Shown here: one piece after another, positions 1 through 8,312 of the stretch
Layout of the letters: each line of letters opens with the position of its first letter
Position numbering within the stretch: position 1 is the first letter of the stretch
Assembly (NCBI RefSeq): GCF_021730445.1
Contig: NZ_JADNRM010000010.1
Span: 2,231 to 66,230, forward strand
Direction of reading: 5' to 3'
DNA: 64,000 bases
DNA from: Phocaeicola faecalis
GTDB taxonomy: Bacteria; Bacteroidota; Bacteroidia; Bacteroidales; Bacteroidaceae
The notes under the pieces: model-generated
The model's input: only the letters and a program-made list of their open reading frames with translations
What the model was told of the DNA's origin: nothing
Databases searched by the model: none
Program-made: the position numbers and the translations under genes

Positions 1-732
1 ACGGACAGGTTCCTTGCTGTAACTCACCTTGGTGCAACCGCAAGATGTAGTGACATCCTGAATGACCAGCAGATTGTTGCCCTCATTGGTCAATACAAAT
101 TTGTATTCCTGCCTTTCCGATTGTGGAAAAGTCCCGAAATCCATATTGGCCGTATTGACGGAAACGTCTGTCATGGCAACTGACGAAGAAGGCATTTCGC
201 CATTGGTCAATCTCTGCAGATAGAGCTCTTTCACCTTTGGATTGTGAACCGGGTTGCCTATCGCTATCACTTTGTTTTCCCGGTTTAATAAAAAAGATTG
301 AAATGTCATTTCACCGGGAAAACGGTTTAATGCATTAAAATCATCCTTTTCATCGAGACAAACCGGATAAGTGAAGGCATCCCTCCGAGTAATGTAACGC
401 AACTCTTTTACATCCTTGGGGTGGAAATAGAACACAAAGGGCACTTTCCCCTGAACCAATGAATCTACTTCGTGCATGAATTCTTTCCAACGAGGCAATT
501 GCAATTTACAACTGGTGCAACCTACAGAGTCTACATAAGTAACTATCTTATATTCGGCATCTGCGAAAGAAAAATCAATCGTATCTTTCCCTTGAATGGT
601 GAAAACAGAATGGGGAGGAAAGGAAATCTCTTTCCCATCCCATTCTTTAACCAAACGAGCGATTTTCTCTTTCTCTGATTCCTTGCATCCGGTTAAGAAA
701 GAGAGAAGCAGAAATATAAAATAGTATTTCAT
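1..732 (-). CDS. DUF1573 / thioredoxin-like lipoprotein, partial (3' end outside window)
   Basis: I translated this on the minus strand from the ATG at 732; the frame stays open to the window edge, so the C-terminus is missing (244 codons seen). Residues 1-16 form a lipoprotein signal ending in LTGC. A thioredoxin-like stretch follows with a CxxC pair at about C72/C75 (GCTSCK), and from about residue 185 a DUF1573 (immunoglobulin-like) domain begins, with the typical TSCGCTKV motif. DUF1573 proteins with this layout are common in Bacteroides, often beside NVEALA peptides, but their role is not established. The start lies 3 bp after the stop of the NVEALA gene, so the two are almost surely one transcript. 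A 117-bp piece of this gene (301-417) recurs at 2364-2480. Confidence 0.85.
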   Translation of the reverse strand, partial: MKYYFIFLLLSFLTGCKESEKEKIARLVKEWDGKEISFPPHSVFTIQGKDTIDFSFADAEYKIVTYVDSVGCTSCKLQLPRWKEFMHEVDSLVQGKVPFVFYFHPKDVKELRYITRRDAFTYPVCLDEKDDFNALNRFPGEMTFQSFLLNRENKVIAIGNPVHNPKVKELYLQRLTNGEMPSSSVAMTDVSVNTANMDFGTFPQSERQEYKFVLTNEGNNLLVIQDVTTSCGCTKVSYSKEPVR

Positions 733-735
733 ATC

Positions 736-987
736 TTAGTCAAGGCTATATACTTTGATTACTATATTCACTTTTTCTGTGATGAATGGGCAATCTATAT
801 TACCTTTTCCAACACAGTAATAATCAGCCTCATCAGAACCATCATCTTCACCGGAAGCAAGTGCTTCAATGTTGTTCAACAGCAATAATTCGTGAGCAGA
901 TTGCTCTTTCGTCATACTTTTAATGTACATTGCAGATAAGGCCACCAATGCAACCGCCAATGTTTTTGAAACCTTTTTCATATTCAT
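736..987 (-). CDS. NVEALA family small secreted protein
   Basis: This is an 83-residue peptide if started at the ATG at 987 (another in-frame ATG is at 981). The frame extends to an ATG at 1074, but the extra 29 residues are polar and lie upstream of the candidate -7 box at 1024-1031, so the shorter start is preferred. An N-terminal hydrophobic segment (KTLAVALVALSAMYI) is followed by the signature NNIEALASGE, a variant of the NVEALA motif of Bacteroidales secreted peptides. The mature part is acidic and has two Cys residues. Function is unknown. It is the first gene of a pair with the DUF1573 lipoprotein and lies just downstream of a membrane-bound winged-helix protein. Confidence 0.8.
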   Translation of the reverse strand: MNMKKVSKTLAVALVALSAMYIKSMTKEQSAHELLLLNNIEALASGEDDGSDEADYYCVGKGNIDCPFITEKVNIVIKVYSLD

Positions 988-1023
988 TTGTTTTTCTGTT
1001 TTATATAGTAGTTTTATGTGTCG

Positions 1024-1031
1024 CAAAGCTA
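1024..1031 (-). promoter_or_regulatory. Candidate -7 element for the NVEALA-DUF1573 pair
   Basis: On the minus strand this reads TAGCTTTG, matching the Bacteroides -7 consensus TAnnTTTG. It lies about 37 bp upstream of the chosen NVEALA start. No clear -33 TTTG was seen. Confidence 0.5.
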
Positions 1032-1089
1032 AGTGTTTCTTTTCATACGAGCAAGAAAAACTACCTTTCAACACCTTTCAAGTAAATAT

Positions 1090-2112
1090 TTACACCCTTA
1101 TACCTTTTGAAAGGTATGGGTAAGTTAGCTGGAAATATCCATCTTTCAAGCTGTTTATCGCTATTTCCGTGTCTATTTCTTTTAATATTTTGCGAAGGCG
1201 GCTGTTTAATGTGTACAATTTGTCCAGATTGATTTCATCGTCGCCCCAAATGGCTTTCACCAAGTCTGCTCCATGCATGCGGTGGTTTTCGGCTTCTGCC
1301 AATAGTTTCAGTAACAAATTGGGATGGGGAGGCAGTTTTGTCACCACTTTGCCATCTCGGTATATGATGCTTGCATCGGGGGCGTAAGCTACATTGTCCG
1401 ATAGCCGTATATTGGGGGGAGCCAACCAAAAGTTGTCCTCCGATTTTTCAGAAGTTATTTCTGTTTTCTGTTTAGTCTGTAAGAATGAAACGATTATTCC
1501 CCCAATGCATCCCCCTATTATTCCCCAAAAGATATAAAGAAGAAGATTGTAATTCAGAATGCTGAAGAAGGTCAGGTCTATGGCTGGCTGCAATTTCATT
1601 TCGTTTTTAGCTCCGGCATAGAATGTGGGGAGCGAAGTATAATGCTTACCGGCAAGGGAGTCACGGTTTTGTGCCCTGTATGGGCGAGTGGAAATAGTTA
1701 TATCAATAAAAGTCTTTATGTGATTGATTCCTTTGGCTTGCAGTTCTTTTTGCCACAACTGGTTTAATGTATCCGGGTGGGCGTATTGGCGGTTAAGGAT
1801 AGCAATAGTATGCAGTATTTGGGTATGCAAGTCTTTATCTATGTTTTTGCTGCTATTCACACTGTCCAGTTGATATGTTTTTTTTTCATTCTCATGTGTG
1901 ATTTCTACGTGTTTGTATTCCTTTTTAGAAATAGACTTGGAGTATATTAATGCATCCGAATCAACTGTTCTATTATTCAAGTCTTCATGCACTGCCTTTA
2001 TCAAGGTTGCTTCTGCTACTTTGAGCATTTCTTTGCGTTCGGCACAATAAGAAATATAAAACCATATCGCTGATATGACTGCAATAACGGAATATATAAT
2101 ATATCTCTTCAT
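1090..2112 (-). CDS. Membrane-anchored winged-helix (ToxR-like) regulator
   Basis: The protein has 340 residues. A membrane segment at about 4-21 is followed by a polar region (22-182) that should be periplasmic, a second membrane segment at about 187-211, and a C-terminal domain (about 245-332) that reads as an OmpR/PhoB-type winged helix (HPNLLLKLLAEAENHRM, then AIWGDD and LNSRLRKILKE). The topology is therefore sensor outside and DNA-binding domain inside, as in one-component ToxR-type regulators, but with the DNA-binding domain at the C-terminus. It sits directly upstream of the NVEALA and DUF1573 genes on the same strand; control of that pair is an inference from position. A candidate -7 box is at 2148-2155. 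Confidence 0.7.
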   Translation of the reverse strand: MKRYIIYSVIAVISAIWFYISYCAERKEMLKVAEATLIKAVHEDLNNRTVDSDALIYSKSISKKEYKHVEITHENEKKTYQLDSVNSSKNIDKDLHTQILHTIAILNRQYAHPDTLNQLWQKELQAKGINHIKTFIDITISTRPYRAQNRDSLAGKHYTSLPTFYAGAKNEMKLQPAIDLTFFSILNYNLLLYIFWGIIGGCIGGIIVSFLQTKQKTEITSEKSEDNFWLAPPNIRLSDNVAYAPDASIIYRDGKVVTKLPPHPNLLLKLLAEAENHRMHGADLVKAIWGDDEINLDKLYTLNSRLRKILKEIDTEIAINSLKDGYFQLTYPYLSKGIRV

Positions 2113-2147
2113 GGTTCTTTATATTTAGTTCATAGTAAACTTCGTCA

Positions 2148-2155
2148 CAAAAGTA
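2148..2155 (-). promoter_or_regulatory. Candidate -7 element for the winged-helix regulator
   Basis: It reads TACTTTTG on the minus strand, 36 bp upstream of the start codon at 2112. No good -33 element was found. Confidence 0.45.
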
Positions 2156-2203
2156 AATATTATTTCTTGTATTCTTTTATTGGGGAAGAAATTATTGTTA
2201 GAA

Positions 2204-2363
2204 GTTGTTTAAAAATTAATCAAAATATTTATTAAGCATGATTTTACAGCAAGCCAATTGCACCATAGCCACCGCTGTATCTACATGGAACTCGTAGTCA
2301 ATTGTAAGCCTTCTGAATTTTTCAAGCCATGCAAAACTTCTTTTCACAATCCAGTGTTTGGAT
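2204..2363 (-). pseudogene. 3' remnant of an IS5-type transposase
   Basis: Translated on the minus strand, this stretch gives an open frame ending at a TAA (2216-2218). It contains KHWIVKRSFAWLEKFRRLT followed by IDYEF, which matches the C-terminal region of DDE transposases of the IS5 superfamily (typical form: W-V-V-E-R-T-F-A-W-L-x-x-F-R-R-L). Only about 49 codons remain. The upstream edge at about 2363 runs straight into a fragment of a DUF1573 gene, so the rest of the transposase has been lost by deletion or recombination. The sequence just past the stop (from about 2204) may be one terminal repeat, but its partner is not in the window. Confidence 0.75.
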
Positions 2364-2480
2364 AAATGTCATTTCACCGGAAAAACGGTTTAATGCATTA
2401 AAATCATCCTTTTCATCGAGACAAACCGGATAAGTGAAGGCATCCCTCCGGGTAATGTAACGCAACTCTTTTACGTCCTT
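2364..2480 (-). pseudogene. Fragment duplicate of the DUF1573 lipoprotein gene
   Basis: This 117-bp segment matches 301-417 in the same orientation with only three substitutions by my alignment, about 97% identity. It is therefore an internal piece of a second copy of the DUF1573 lipoprotein gene, lacking both start and end. Homology begins at the edge of the transposase remnant and stops abruptly at 2480. The near identity implies recent duplication or recombination with a related locus. Confidence 0.85.
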
Positions 2481-2484
2481 CTTA

Positions 2485-2688
2485 TTAAAACGATACCCAG
2501 AAAAAGTCCCATAAGCAATTATTTTCCCTTGTGATATCCATCATCCGTCCCTCTTTCCAGAGCTGTTTAAAAATGGCTGAAACATTTTTATTATAAAGTT
2601 TCCGTATCAGCCAGATAATTTCTTCCTCTCTCCCTTCATTAGCCGTTGAAACACCCTGTTGATGGGGTTCCGGCAGTGAGTGGACACC
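2485..2688 (-). other. Open stretch without a start codon, origin unknown
   Basis: The minus strand is open for about 67 codons, ending in a TAA at 2485-2487 and preceded by three consecutive TGA codons near 2689-2697. The translation is amphipathic and rich in Glu, Lys and Arg (for example EEEIIWLIRKLYNKN), but there is no ATG near its beginning and I do not recognise a family. It may be part of another degraded gene in this scarred region. Confidence 0.3.
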
Positions 2689-2902
2689 TCATCATCACCC
2701 TTTCAGCCCCCTTTCATTCGTAAAAAAGGGAATTGCCGGAGACAGATTTGAAAGGGCTTGACAAGCACGGCTGAAACGAAGATGAGAGGATATTCTGTCA
2801 TTCTTAACAGGCTGATAGTCTGCATATTTTGATTAAAATGTAAGGATGAACGGAAAAAAGGAATAACCGGATTGGTGAAGGTGGGATACAATCTGCCCTC
2901 TA

Positions 2903-3007
2903 TAAAAAGATGCCGAGCTTTTTAAAAAAGATGCCGAGCTTTTTAAAAAACCTCCTGGTCTTTTTTGAAAACCTCAAGGTCTTTTTTGAAAACCTCAAGG
3001 TCTTTTT
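2903..3007. repeat. About five tandem copies of a 21-bp imperfect palindrome
   Basis: The motif recurs with exact 21-bp spacing. GATGCCGAG occurs at 2909 and 2930, and GGTC cores occur at 2957, 2978 and 2999. Each unit is close to self-complementary, with A-runs on the left and T-runs on the right around a GC core (GATGCCGAGC in the first units, ACCTCAAGGT in the last). They lie between the 3' end of the beta-propeller gene and the scarred region. Each unit could fold as a small terminator-like hairpin. Confidence 0.8.
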
Positions 3008-3038
3008 ACAACATTCAGGATGGCATATTTTCAGATGT

Positions 3039-3130
3039 ACGTATGCACAAGCCTACACGTACGTATGCATAAGCCTACACGTATATACGCATCGGGCTAC
3101 ACGGACGTACGCATAAGACCACACGTATAT
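3039..3130. repeat. Four tandem 22-bp repeats (CCTACACGTACGTATGCATA type)
   Basis: The GCA landmark of each unit falls at 3045, 3067, 3089 and 3111, an exact 22-bp period. Units vary around a core of ACGTATGCATAAGCCTACAC. The same CTACACGTACGT motif reappears in the inverted repeat at 31244-31295, which suggests a dispersed repeat family. There are no unique spacers, so it is not a CRISPR array. Confidence 0.8.
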
Positions 3131-3151
3131 ATGTCATTGTGGCAGGCTCCG

Positions 3152-4189
3152 TCAAAATACATACTTCACTATCTGATTATCCGTATTTACATCCGTTGCC
3201 AACAAGCAATGATTTGCCTCATCCACATAGATGCCTGTAACCGGACGGTCTAACGTGTATTCCTTACGCAGCTTTCCGTCAAAATCAAACACCCGAAGCT
3301 GTTTTGCCCCCTGCTTATATTCTTTCTCCTTCACAATATCGCTAAACTTACGTCCATCATAAATGGCATAAATATAATGCCCGGTCACTTGAATATCATA
3401 ATAACACATCCGACCGGCAGGAATACCATATCCTTCTGAAGTGACATGAAACTCAGGTTCACCATCTTCTCCCTTATAGTTGATATGACGGCCGTTCTCT
3501 ATATTATAAATATCAAGCACATCTCCCAATTGAGTTACTGTCACCAAAAGTTTCTTATCCGGACTAAACGAAATAAAGCTACGCCAGCCTTGTGCTACAG
3601 CAGGTGCACTTTCTTGCAACCGCTTCTCGTCAGTTATTGGTATGCAGTGGGACTTATGCAACAAGTTCCCCGCCATGTCTGCCCAACTAAAGCGATTTTC
3701 TCCCGAATAGTCAGGAATAACAAAAGAATCCGTATCCGATAAATCAAAGTCTAAAGGACGCATAAATGCCTTGTCCAACGAAATGTTTTCCTCCAGTTTC
3801 GGTTCTTGTCCCGGTGCAATGCCGCCATATCGAGACAAACGATTTTTTGAGCCATCCAACACCCATGCTGTATTATCTCCTCCCCAACGAATATTTTCAG
3901 CCGAAATCATCTCCTCAGGGCCCTCACCCCGTTTACCGAAAGAAGAAATATACTTAAAGCTTGGATATGTGAAAACATGATAATAATAATCCACATTATG
4001 AAGGTCAAAGACTACCGCTTTATCTCCTTGCACCCTAATTCGGTATGCATAACGAAAAAGAGCTGTATCAATGGGAACCTCTTCTCCCTTTAATTGAACA
4101 TTCTGAACATCCTCATTAGCCTGTTTCTTTTGTCCACCACATGAAGTTATTAATACGAAAGCGAACAATAATACAATTACATTCTTCAT
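3152..4189 (-). CDS. 6-bladed beta-propeller lipoprotein (BF3164-like)
   Basis: This 345-residue protein has a lipoprotein signal (LLFAFVLITSCGG, Cys at 17). The rest reads as repeated beta-propeller blades, with motifs such as FGKRGEGPEEM, WVLDGSKNRLSRY and LRVFDFDGKL that are typical of the BF3164-like/TolB-like propeller lipoproteins of Bacteroides. These are predicted to be surface or periplasmic; no substrate is known. The gene stands alone, with folD 153 bp upstream on the same strand and tandem repeats beyond its 3' end. The family assignment is good; function is unknown. Confidence 0.75.
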   Translation of the reverse strand: MKNVIVLLFAFVLITSCGGQKKQANEDVQNVQLKGEEVPIDTALFRYAYRIRVQGDKAVVFDLHNVDYYYHVFTYPSFKYISSFGKRGEGPEEMISAENIRWGGDNTAWVLDGSKNRLSRYGGIAPGQEPKLEENISLDKAFMRPLDFDLSDTDSFVIPDYSGENRFSWADMAGNLLHKSHCIPITDEKRLQESAPAVAQGWRSFISFSPDKKLLVTVTQLGDVLDIYNIENGRHINYKGEDGEPEFHVTSEGYGIPAGRMCYYDIQVTGHYIYAIYDGRKFSDIVKEKEYKQGAKQLRVFDFDGKLRKEYTLDRPVTGIYVDEANHCLLATDVNTDNQIVKYVF

Positions 4190-4269
4190 TTCTTTATTTT
4201 TTTAATTTTATCATCCCCTGTACAATATCAAAGACAACGACTTTGGGCTGTTGCATCCGGAAACACGAA

Positions 4270-4309
4270 GGTGTATCAAAATGAAAACAAGCCATCATCC
4301 TGACACACC
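4270..4309. repeat. Imperfect inverted repeat with a GGTGTNTCA core
   Basis: GGTGTATCA at 4270-4278 faces TGACACACC at 4301-4309 (8 of 9 bases pair). It lies between folD and the beta-propeller gene and resembles the GTGTGTCAAAAC-type inverted repeats at 9692, 27870 and 54974. It may act as a weak terminator for folD. Confidence 0.45.
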
Positions 4310-4341
4310 CTCAGCATTTCGGTGCATTAAAGCAATATCCT

Positions 4342-5223
4342 TTACTTATAAATAGCTTTTTTACCGGCTAACAATGTGTTTTTCATTAACGAAACGATGG
4401 TCATCGGCCCTACCCCTCCCGGCACGGGAGTAATATAAGAACATTTCGGAGCCACTTCGTCAAACTTCACATCTCCTGTGAGTTTGAAGCCCGACTTCTT
4501 ACTTGCATCCGGCACACGAGTAGTGCCCACATCAATTATTACAGCTCCCTCTTTCACCATGTCGGCTTTTACAAAATTAGGCTGACCGAGAGCAGCAATG
4601 ATAATATCCGCTTCCTGACATTCTTTAACCAAATCCTTGCTACGGCTATGACAAACCGTTACTGTAGCATCACCCGGATAAGATTTCTGCATCATCAACA
4701 TAGCCATCGGCTTGCCTACGATATTGCTGCGTCCCAGCACTACACACTTTTTACCTTGTGTTTCAATATTATAGCGTTTCAGCAGCTCGAGGATTCCGTT
4801 CGGAGTAGCCGATACATAGCAAGGAAGTCCGATTGACATACGTCCCACATTGATGGGATGAAAACCGTCCACGTCTTTACGATAGTCGATGGTCTCAATC
4901 ACCTTTTGTTCCGATATGTGCTTGGGCAATGGAAGTTGAACGATAAAGCCGTCTACATCGGCATCTTCATTCAGTTCTCTGACTTTAGCCAACAACTCTT
5001 CTTCCGTTACATCAGCCTCATAGCGAATGAGACTCGATTTAAAACCGCATACTTCGCAAGCCTTTACCTTGGCTGCCACGTATGTTTCACTTCCTCCGTC
5101 ATGGCCGACGAGGATAGCTGCCAAGTGAGGACGCTTGCCTCCTTTGGCTACAATTTCGGCAACTTCAGCAGCTATTTCCTGCTTTACTTGTTCCGAAATG
5201 GCTTTTCCGTCAATTAATTGCAT
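4342..5223 (-). CDS. folD: Bifunctional methylenetetrahydrofolate dehydrogenase / cyclohydrolase
   Basis: FolD interconverts 5,10-methylene-, methenyl- and 10-formyl-tetrahydrofolate using NADP in the cytoplasm, supplying one-carbon units for purines and formyl-Met. The 293-residue length is normal. Visible motifs are [10 protein letters not shown] with the catalytic Lys, VQLPLPKHI, the Rossmann segment [17 protein letters not shown] and the C-terminal [17 protein letters not shown] candidate -7 box (TACATTTG on the minus strand, 5252-5259) is about 29 bp upstream. It follows ffh on the same strand, but a terminator separates them, so they are probably separate transcripts. Confidence 0.97.
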   Translation of the reverse strand: MQLIDGKAISEQVKQEIAAEVAEIVAKGGKRPHLAAILVGHDGGSETYVAAKVKACEVCGFKSSLIRYEADVTEEELLAKVRELNEDADVDGFIVQLPLPKHISEQKVIETIDYRKDVDGFHPINVGRMSIGLPCYVSATPNGILELLKRYNIETQGKKCVVLGRSNIVGKPMAMLMMQKSYPGDATVTVCHSRSKDLVKECQEADIIIAALGQPNFVKADMVKEGAVIIDVGTTRVPDASKKSGFKLTGDVKFDEVAPKCSYITPVPGGVGPMTIVSLMKNTLLAGKKAIYK

Positions 5224-5251
5224 ATTCTCTTTGTTAAATGATTCTTTCCAA

Positions 5252-5259
5252 CAAATGTA
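5252..5259 (-). promoter_or_regulatory. Candidate -7 element for folD
   Basis: It reads TACATTTG on the minus strand, matching TAnnTTTG, and lies between the ffh terminator and the folD start. Confidence 0.5.
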
Positions 5260-5281
5260 GTATAAATCAGTCAGTCGACAT

Positions 5282-5317
5282 AATAAAAAAAGGAGAAAGT
5301 TTTGTACTTCCTCCTTT
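5282..5317 (-). terminator. Rho-independent terminator of ffh
   Basis: On the minus strand AAAGGAGGAAG (5317-5307) pairs with CTTTCTCCTTT (5299-5289) with one mismatch, followed by a T-run (5290-5286). It lies 19 bp past the ffh stop codon. Confidence 0.75.
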
Positions 5318-5335
5318 CCTTATATATATAAGGTA

Positions 5336-6658
5336 TTACTTCTTCATTTTAGGCATCATCTTACCCATCTTACTGCTTGTGACCATCTTCATCATCTTGC
5401 GCGTCTGGTCGAACTGTTTCAGCAGACGGTTTACTTCCTGAATAGTGGTACCGCTACCCTTGGCAATACGTGTACGACGTGTTCCGTTCAGAACTTCGGG
5501 ATGCGTACGCTCTTCGGGAGTCATGGAATAGATAATGGCCTCGATACTCTTGAAGGCATTGTCATCGATATCGATATCCTTGATTGCCTTGCCCACACCC
5601 GGAATCATAGAAGCCAGTTCTTTCAAGTTACCCATCTTCTTTATCTGATGAATCTGAGCCAGGAAGTCATTGAAGTCGAACTGGTTCTTCTGAATCTTCT
5701 TCTGAAGACGCTTGGCTTCTTCTTCATCGTATTGCTCCTGTGCGCGTTCTACCAACGATACGATATCACCCATACCGAGGATACGGTCTGCCATACGTGC
5801 AGGGTGGAACTGATCAATGGCATCCAGCTTTTCACCTGTACCGACAAACTTAATCGGCTTGTTTACTACCGTACGAATAGAAAGAGCGGCACCACCACGG
5901 GTATCACCATCCAACTTAGTGAGCACCACACCATTGAAATCAAGACGCTCATTGAACTCGCGAGCCGTATTTACTGCATCCTGACCGGTCATTGAATCAA
6001 CAACAAATAATGTTTCATCAGGATTGATAGCTTTCTTAATCGCTTCAATTTCGTTCATCATCTGTTCGTCGATAGCCAGACGTCCGGCTGTATCGACAAT
6101 CACCAGGTCATAGCCTTTTGCCTTTGCCTCATGGATAGCGTTCAGTGCAATCTGCACCGGGTCTTTGCTGTCCGGTTCACTATACACAGGGACTTCGATT
6201 TGTTCTCCTAAAACAGTTAACTGATCGACAGCAGCAGGACGATAAACGTCACAAGCCACCAACAACGGTTTACGGTTCTTCTTGGCTTTAAGCATACGTG
6301 CCAACTTACCGGAGAAAGTTGTCTTACCCGAACCTTGCAAACCCGACATCAAGATGATTGCAGGACGACCGTTCAATTCCAGTTCGGCAGTTTCGCCACC
6401 CATCAATGCAGTCAGCTCATCATGCACAATCTTTACCATCAACTGGCTCGGTTTGACAGCTGTCAACACATTCTGCCCCAGCGCCTTCTCTTTTACCGTA
6501 TCTGTAAAGTTCTTGGCTACCTTATAGTTAACATCGGCATCAAGCAACGCTTTACGCACATCTTTCAGGGTCTCTGCGACATTGATTTCGGTGATTTTTC
6601 CTTCACCTTTCAGGATTTTAAAAGACCGTTCCAGTCTCTCACTTAAATTATCGAACAT
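5336..6658 (-). CDS. ffh: Signal recognition particle protein Ffh
   Basis: Ffh is the SRP54 GTPase that binds 4.5S RNA and signal sequences and docks nascent inner-membrane proteins at FtsY. The 440-residue protein has the N and G domains (about 1-295) with P-loop GLQGSGKTT, DVYRPAA, DTAGR and TKLDGD. The C-terminal M domain (about 320-440) is Met-rich, with the RNA-binding region RRTRIAKGSGTTIQEVNRLL and a Met/Lys-rich tail. The length is normal and the gene looks intact. A candidate -7 box is at 6739-6746 and a terminator at 5282-5317, so it is probably monocistronic. Confidence 0.98.
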   Translation of the reverse strand: MFDNLSERLERSFKILKGEGKITEINVAETLKDVRKALLDADVNYKVAKNFTDTVKEKALGQNVLTAVKPSQLMVKIVHDELTALMGGETAELELNGRPAIILMSGLQGSGKTTFSGKLARMLKAKKNRKPLLVACDVYRPAAVDQLTVLGEQIEVPVYSEPDSKDPVQIALNAIHEAKAKGYDLVIVDTAGRLAIDEQMMNEIEAIKKAINPDETLFVVDSMTGQDAVNTAREFNERLDFNGVVLTKLDGDTRGGAALSIRTVVNKPIKFVGTGEKLDAIDQFHPARMADRILGMGDIVSLVERAQEQYDEEEAKRLQKKIQKNQFDFNDFLAQIHQIKKMGNLKELASMIPGVGKAIKDIDIDDNAFKSIEAIIYSMTPEERTHPEVLNGTRRTRIAKGSGTTIQEVNRLLKQFDQTRKMMKMVTSSKMGKMMPKMKK

Positions 6659-6738
6659 ATATCTTTAATTATAAATTACGAATTATGAATTATAAGTTAC
6701 TGAACTTTAATCACTAACCTTAAACAGCTTTTGAGGTG

Positions 6739-6746
6739 CAAAAATA
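6739..6746 (-). promoter_or_regulatory. Candidate -7 element for ffh
   Basis: It reads TATTTTTG on the minus strand, 80 bp upstream of the ffh ATG. The leader between them contains AT-rich near-repeats (TTATAA, AATTAT) but no clear stable hairpin. Confidence 0.4.
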
Positions 6747-6763
6747 CAAAAAAGTTAATTATC

Positions 6764-8086
6764 TCATATCTTTTTGTTCTGCCATTTTGCTTTTTTCAAG
6801 TAAATAACGCTGCAAATCAATAATAAAGCATAGTAAATTACCTCGGTGGAGAAACAGACAGATACGGGAGCTTTCACAATATACCCTATCCAAAAGATAT
6901 AGGAGGTGTAAATAACAAGAGTCGCTGTCTCCAATATCAAAGCAGCCTGTGTGTTGCCTGTACCCGAAATTCCATTGAAATAAATATTGGCAACCGAAGC
7001 AATCAGCATAGCACCTCCTATGACATAAAGAGAAGGTACAGACTCTACCAACAATGCTTCTTCATTGGTATAAACAGAAAGCATTGCCTGCGGAAACACG
7101 ACCAAAACAGCAACGCATACCACCATAATGATGAAAGACATACGGGCAATGCGCCCCATCAGTTGCATGACGTGGCTCACCCCTCCGGCACCAATCAGAT
7201 TACTCACCAGCGAATTGGTAGTAGTGGACAAAGACTGGACGGGTATCAGCATCACCACATAAATGCTTCTCACTATATTTGCAATGGCCAGTTGGCGCTG
7301 CCCCAATCTCTCTACGGCAACAAAGAAAACAAACCAAGTTGCCATTGCCAGAAAATATTGTACCATCGTAAAACAAGAGATGCTCAAAATACGTCCCAGT
7401 AACGTGAAATCAATGCGCGGCCAATGATTCAGCCCATATTTCCGGAAGTCGATTCTTGCCCAAGTATATAAAAGGAAAAAGACCAAAGAAGAAGCCTCTG
7501 CAATAACCGAAGCAATGGCAGCCCCTTTCAGCCCTAAAGCAGGCAAACCGAAATGACCGAAAATCAGAGCATAATCCAGCACGACATTTACCATAGCCAT
7601 GACAATGGCATTCAAAGTCAGTACCTTCGTGCGCGTGATACCTATATAAAGAGCACGGAACATGACATTGACAAATGCAAAAAAGAAACCGAATATACGC
7701 CAGTTCAGGAACTCTTTGGTAGCATCGAATATGGCATCCGAAGAGATGAGCAACCGTATCAGTGAAGGAGCTGCCGCATGGGTCAGCCCGAAAAGAACGA
7801 CTGCCAATATCAACAAGAAAGCACAACCCTGCATCATAACAGGTCCTACATCTCTGAATCTGCCTTCTCCATTACGGCGGGCTATCATAATCTGCGAACC
7901 TGTACTAAAGCCAAAGGCTATCGTAAAGACGCAAATGTAAAACAATCCACCCATGGCCGAAGCACCGAGTTCCACTTCACCCACTCTTCCCAAGAAGGCG
8001 GTATCTGTCACATTAATAATGTTTTGTGCCAATAACCCGAGGAATATCGGATAACTGACGTTCCATATTTCTTTGTTCGTATACAT
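6764..8086 (-). CDS. MATE family multidrug/cation antiporter
   Basis: This 440-residue inner-membrane protein has about twelve hydrophobic segments and two related halves, as in the MATE superfamily of Na+- or H+-coupled drug exporters. The N-terminus, IWNVSYPIFLGLLAQNIINVTDTAFLGRVG, and the later LNAIVMAMVNVVLDYALIFG and GLKGAAIASVIAE are typical of the DinF/NorM-like branch found throughout Bacteroidetes. The substrate cannot be read from the sequence. It is divergent from the FadL-type porin at 8313; the two share a 226-bp intergenic region with a promoter candidate on each strand. Confidence 0.92.
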   Translation of the reverse strand: MYTNKEIWNVSYPIFLGLLAQNIINVTDTAFLGRVGEVELGASAMGGLFYICVFTIAFGFSTGSQIMIARRNGEGRFRDVGPVMMQGCAFLLILAVVLFGLTHAAAPSLIRLLISSDAIFDATKEFLNWRIFGFFFAFVNVMFRALYIGITRTKVLTLNAIVMAMVNVVLDYALIFGHFGLPALGLKGAAIASVIAEASSLVFFLLYTWARIDFRKYGLNHWPRIDFTLLGRILSISCFTMVQYFLAMATWFVFFVAVERLGQRQLAIANIVRSIYVVMLIPVQSLSTTTNSLVSNLIGAGGVSHVMQLMGRIARMSFIIMVVCVAVLVVFPQAMLSVYTNEEALLVESVPSLYVIGGAMLIASVANIYFNGISGTGNTQAALILETATLVIYTSYIFWIGYIVKAPVSVCFSTEVIYYALLLICSVIYLKKAKWQNKKI

Positions 8087-8115
8087 ACTTACTTTTTGAG
8101 TGCTTAAAAGGGTTA

Positions 8116-8123
8116 CAAAGGTA
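8116..8123 (-). promoter_or_regulatory. Candidate -7 element for the MATE gene
   Basis: It reads TACCTTTG on the minus strand, 29 bp upstream of the start codon at 8086. Confidence 0.5.
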
Positions 8124-8252
8124 GGAATATTTATTCTGTTTTACATTATTCCATGACTTAATAACTGTTATACCATATTATTGCAAACTTCAATAGTTTC
8201 TCATGAAACAGTTGAAGCATTCATCTAAAAGCGTAATTAATTGCACAATTCT

Positions 8253-8283
8253 TTTGTTTATGTGTTATTTTATCCTACCTTTG
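8253..8283 (+). promoter_or_regulatory. Bacteroides promoter of the FadL-type porin gene
   Basis: A -33 TTTG at 8253-8256 is followed after 19 bp by TACCTTTG at 8276-8283, close to the consensus layout. The start codon is 29 bp further on. Confidence 0.7.
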
Positions 8284-8312
8284 CGCCCACAAATCAAAAA
8301 ATGAAATAATTA

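Noticed and set aside
2703..2891. 62-residue open frame (minus) in the scarred region
   Set aside because: No homology I recognise and no ribosome-binding site or promoter; composition looks non-coding.
2903..3130. Possible CRISPR array
   Set aside because: Repeats are directly tandem with no unique spacers, and there are no cas genes.
5501..5995. 164-residue open frame antisense to ffh
   Set aside because: It lies fully inside conserved ffh sequence; ffh motifs explain the region.
7410..7826. 138-residue open frame in another frame of the MATE gene
   Set aside because: Same strand, different frame; Cys- and His-rich shadow of a membrane protein.
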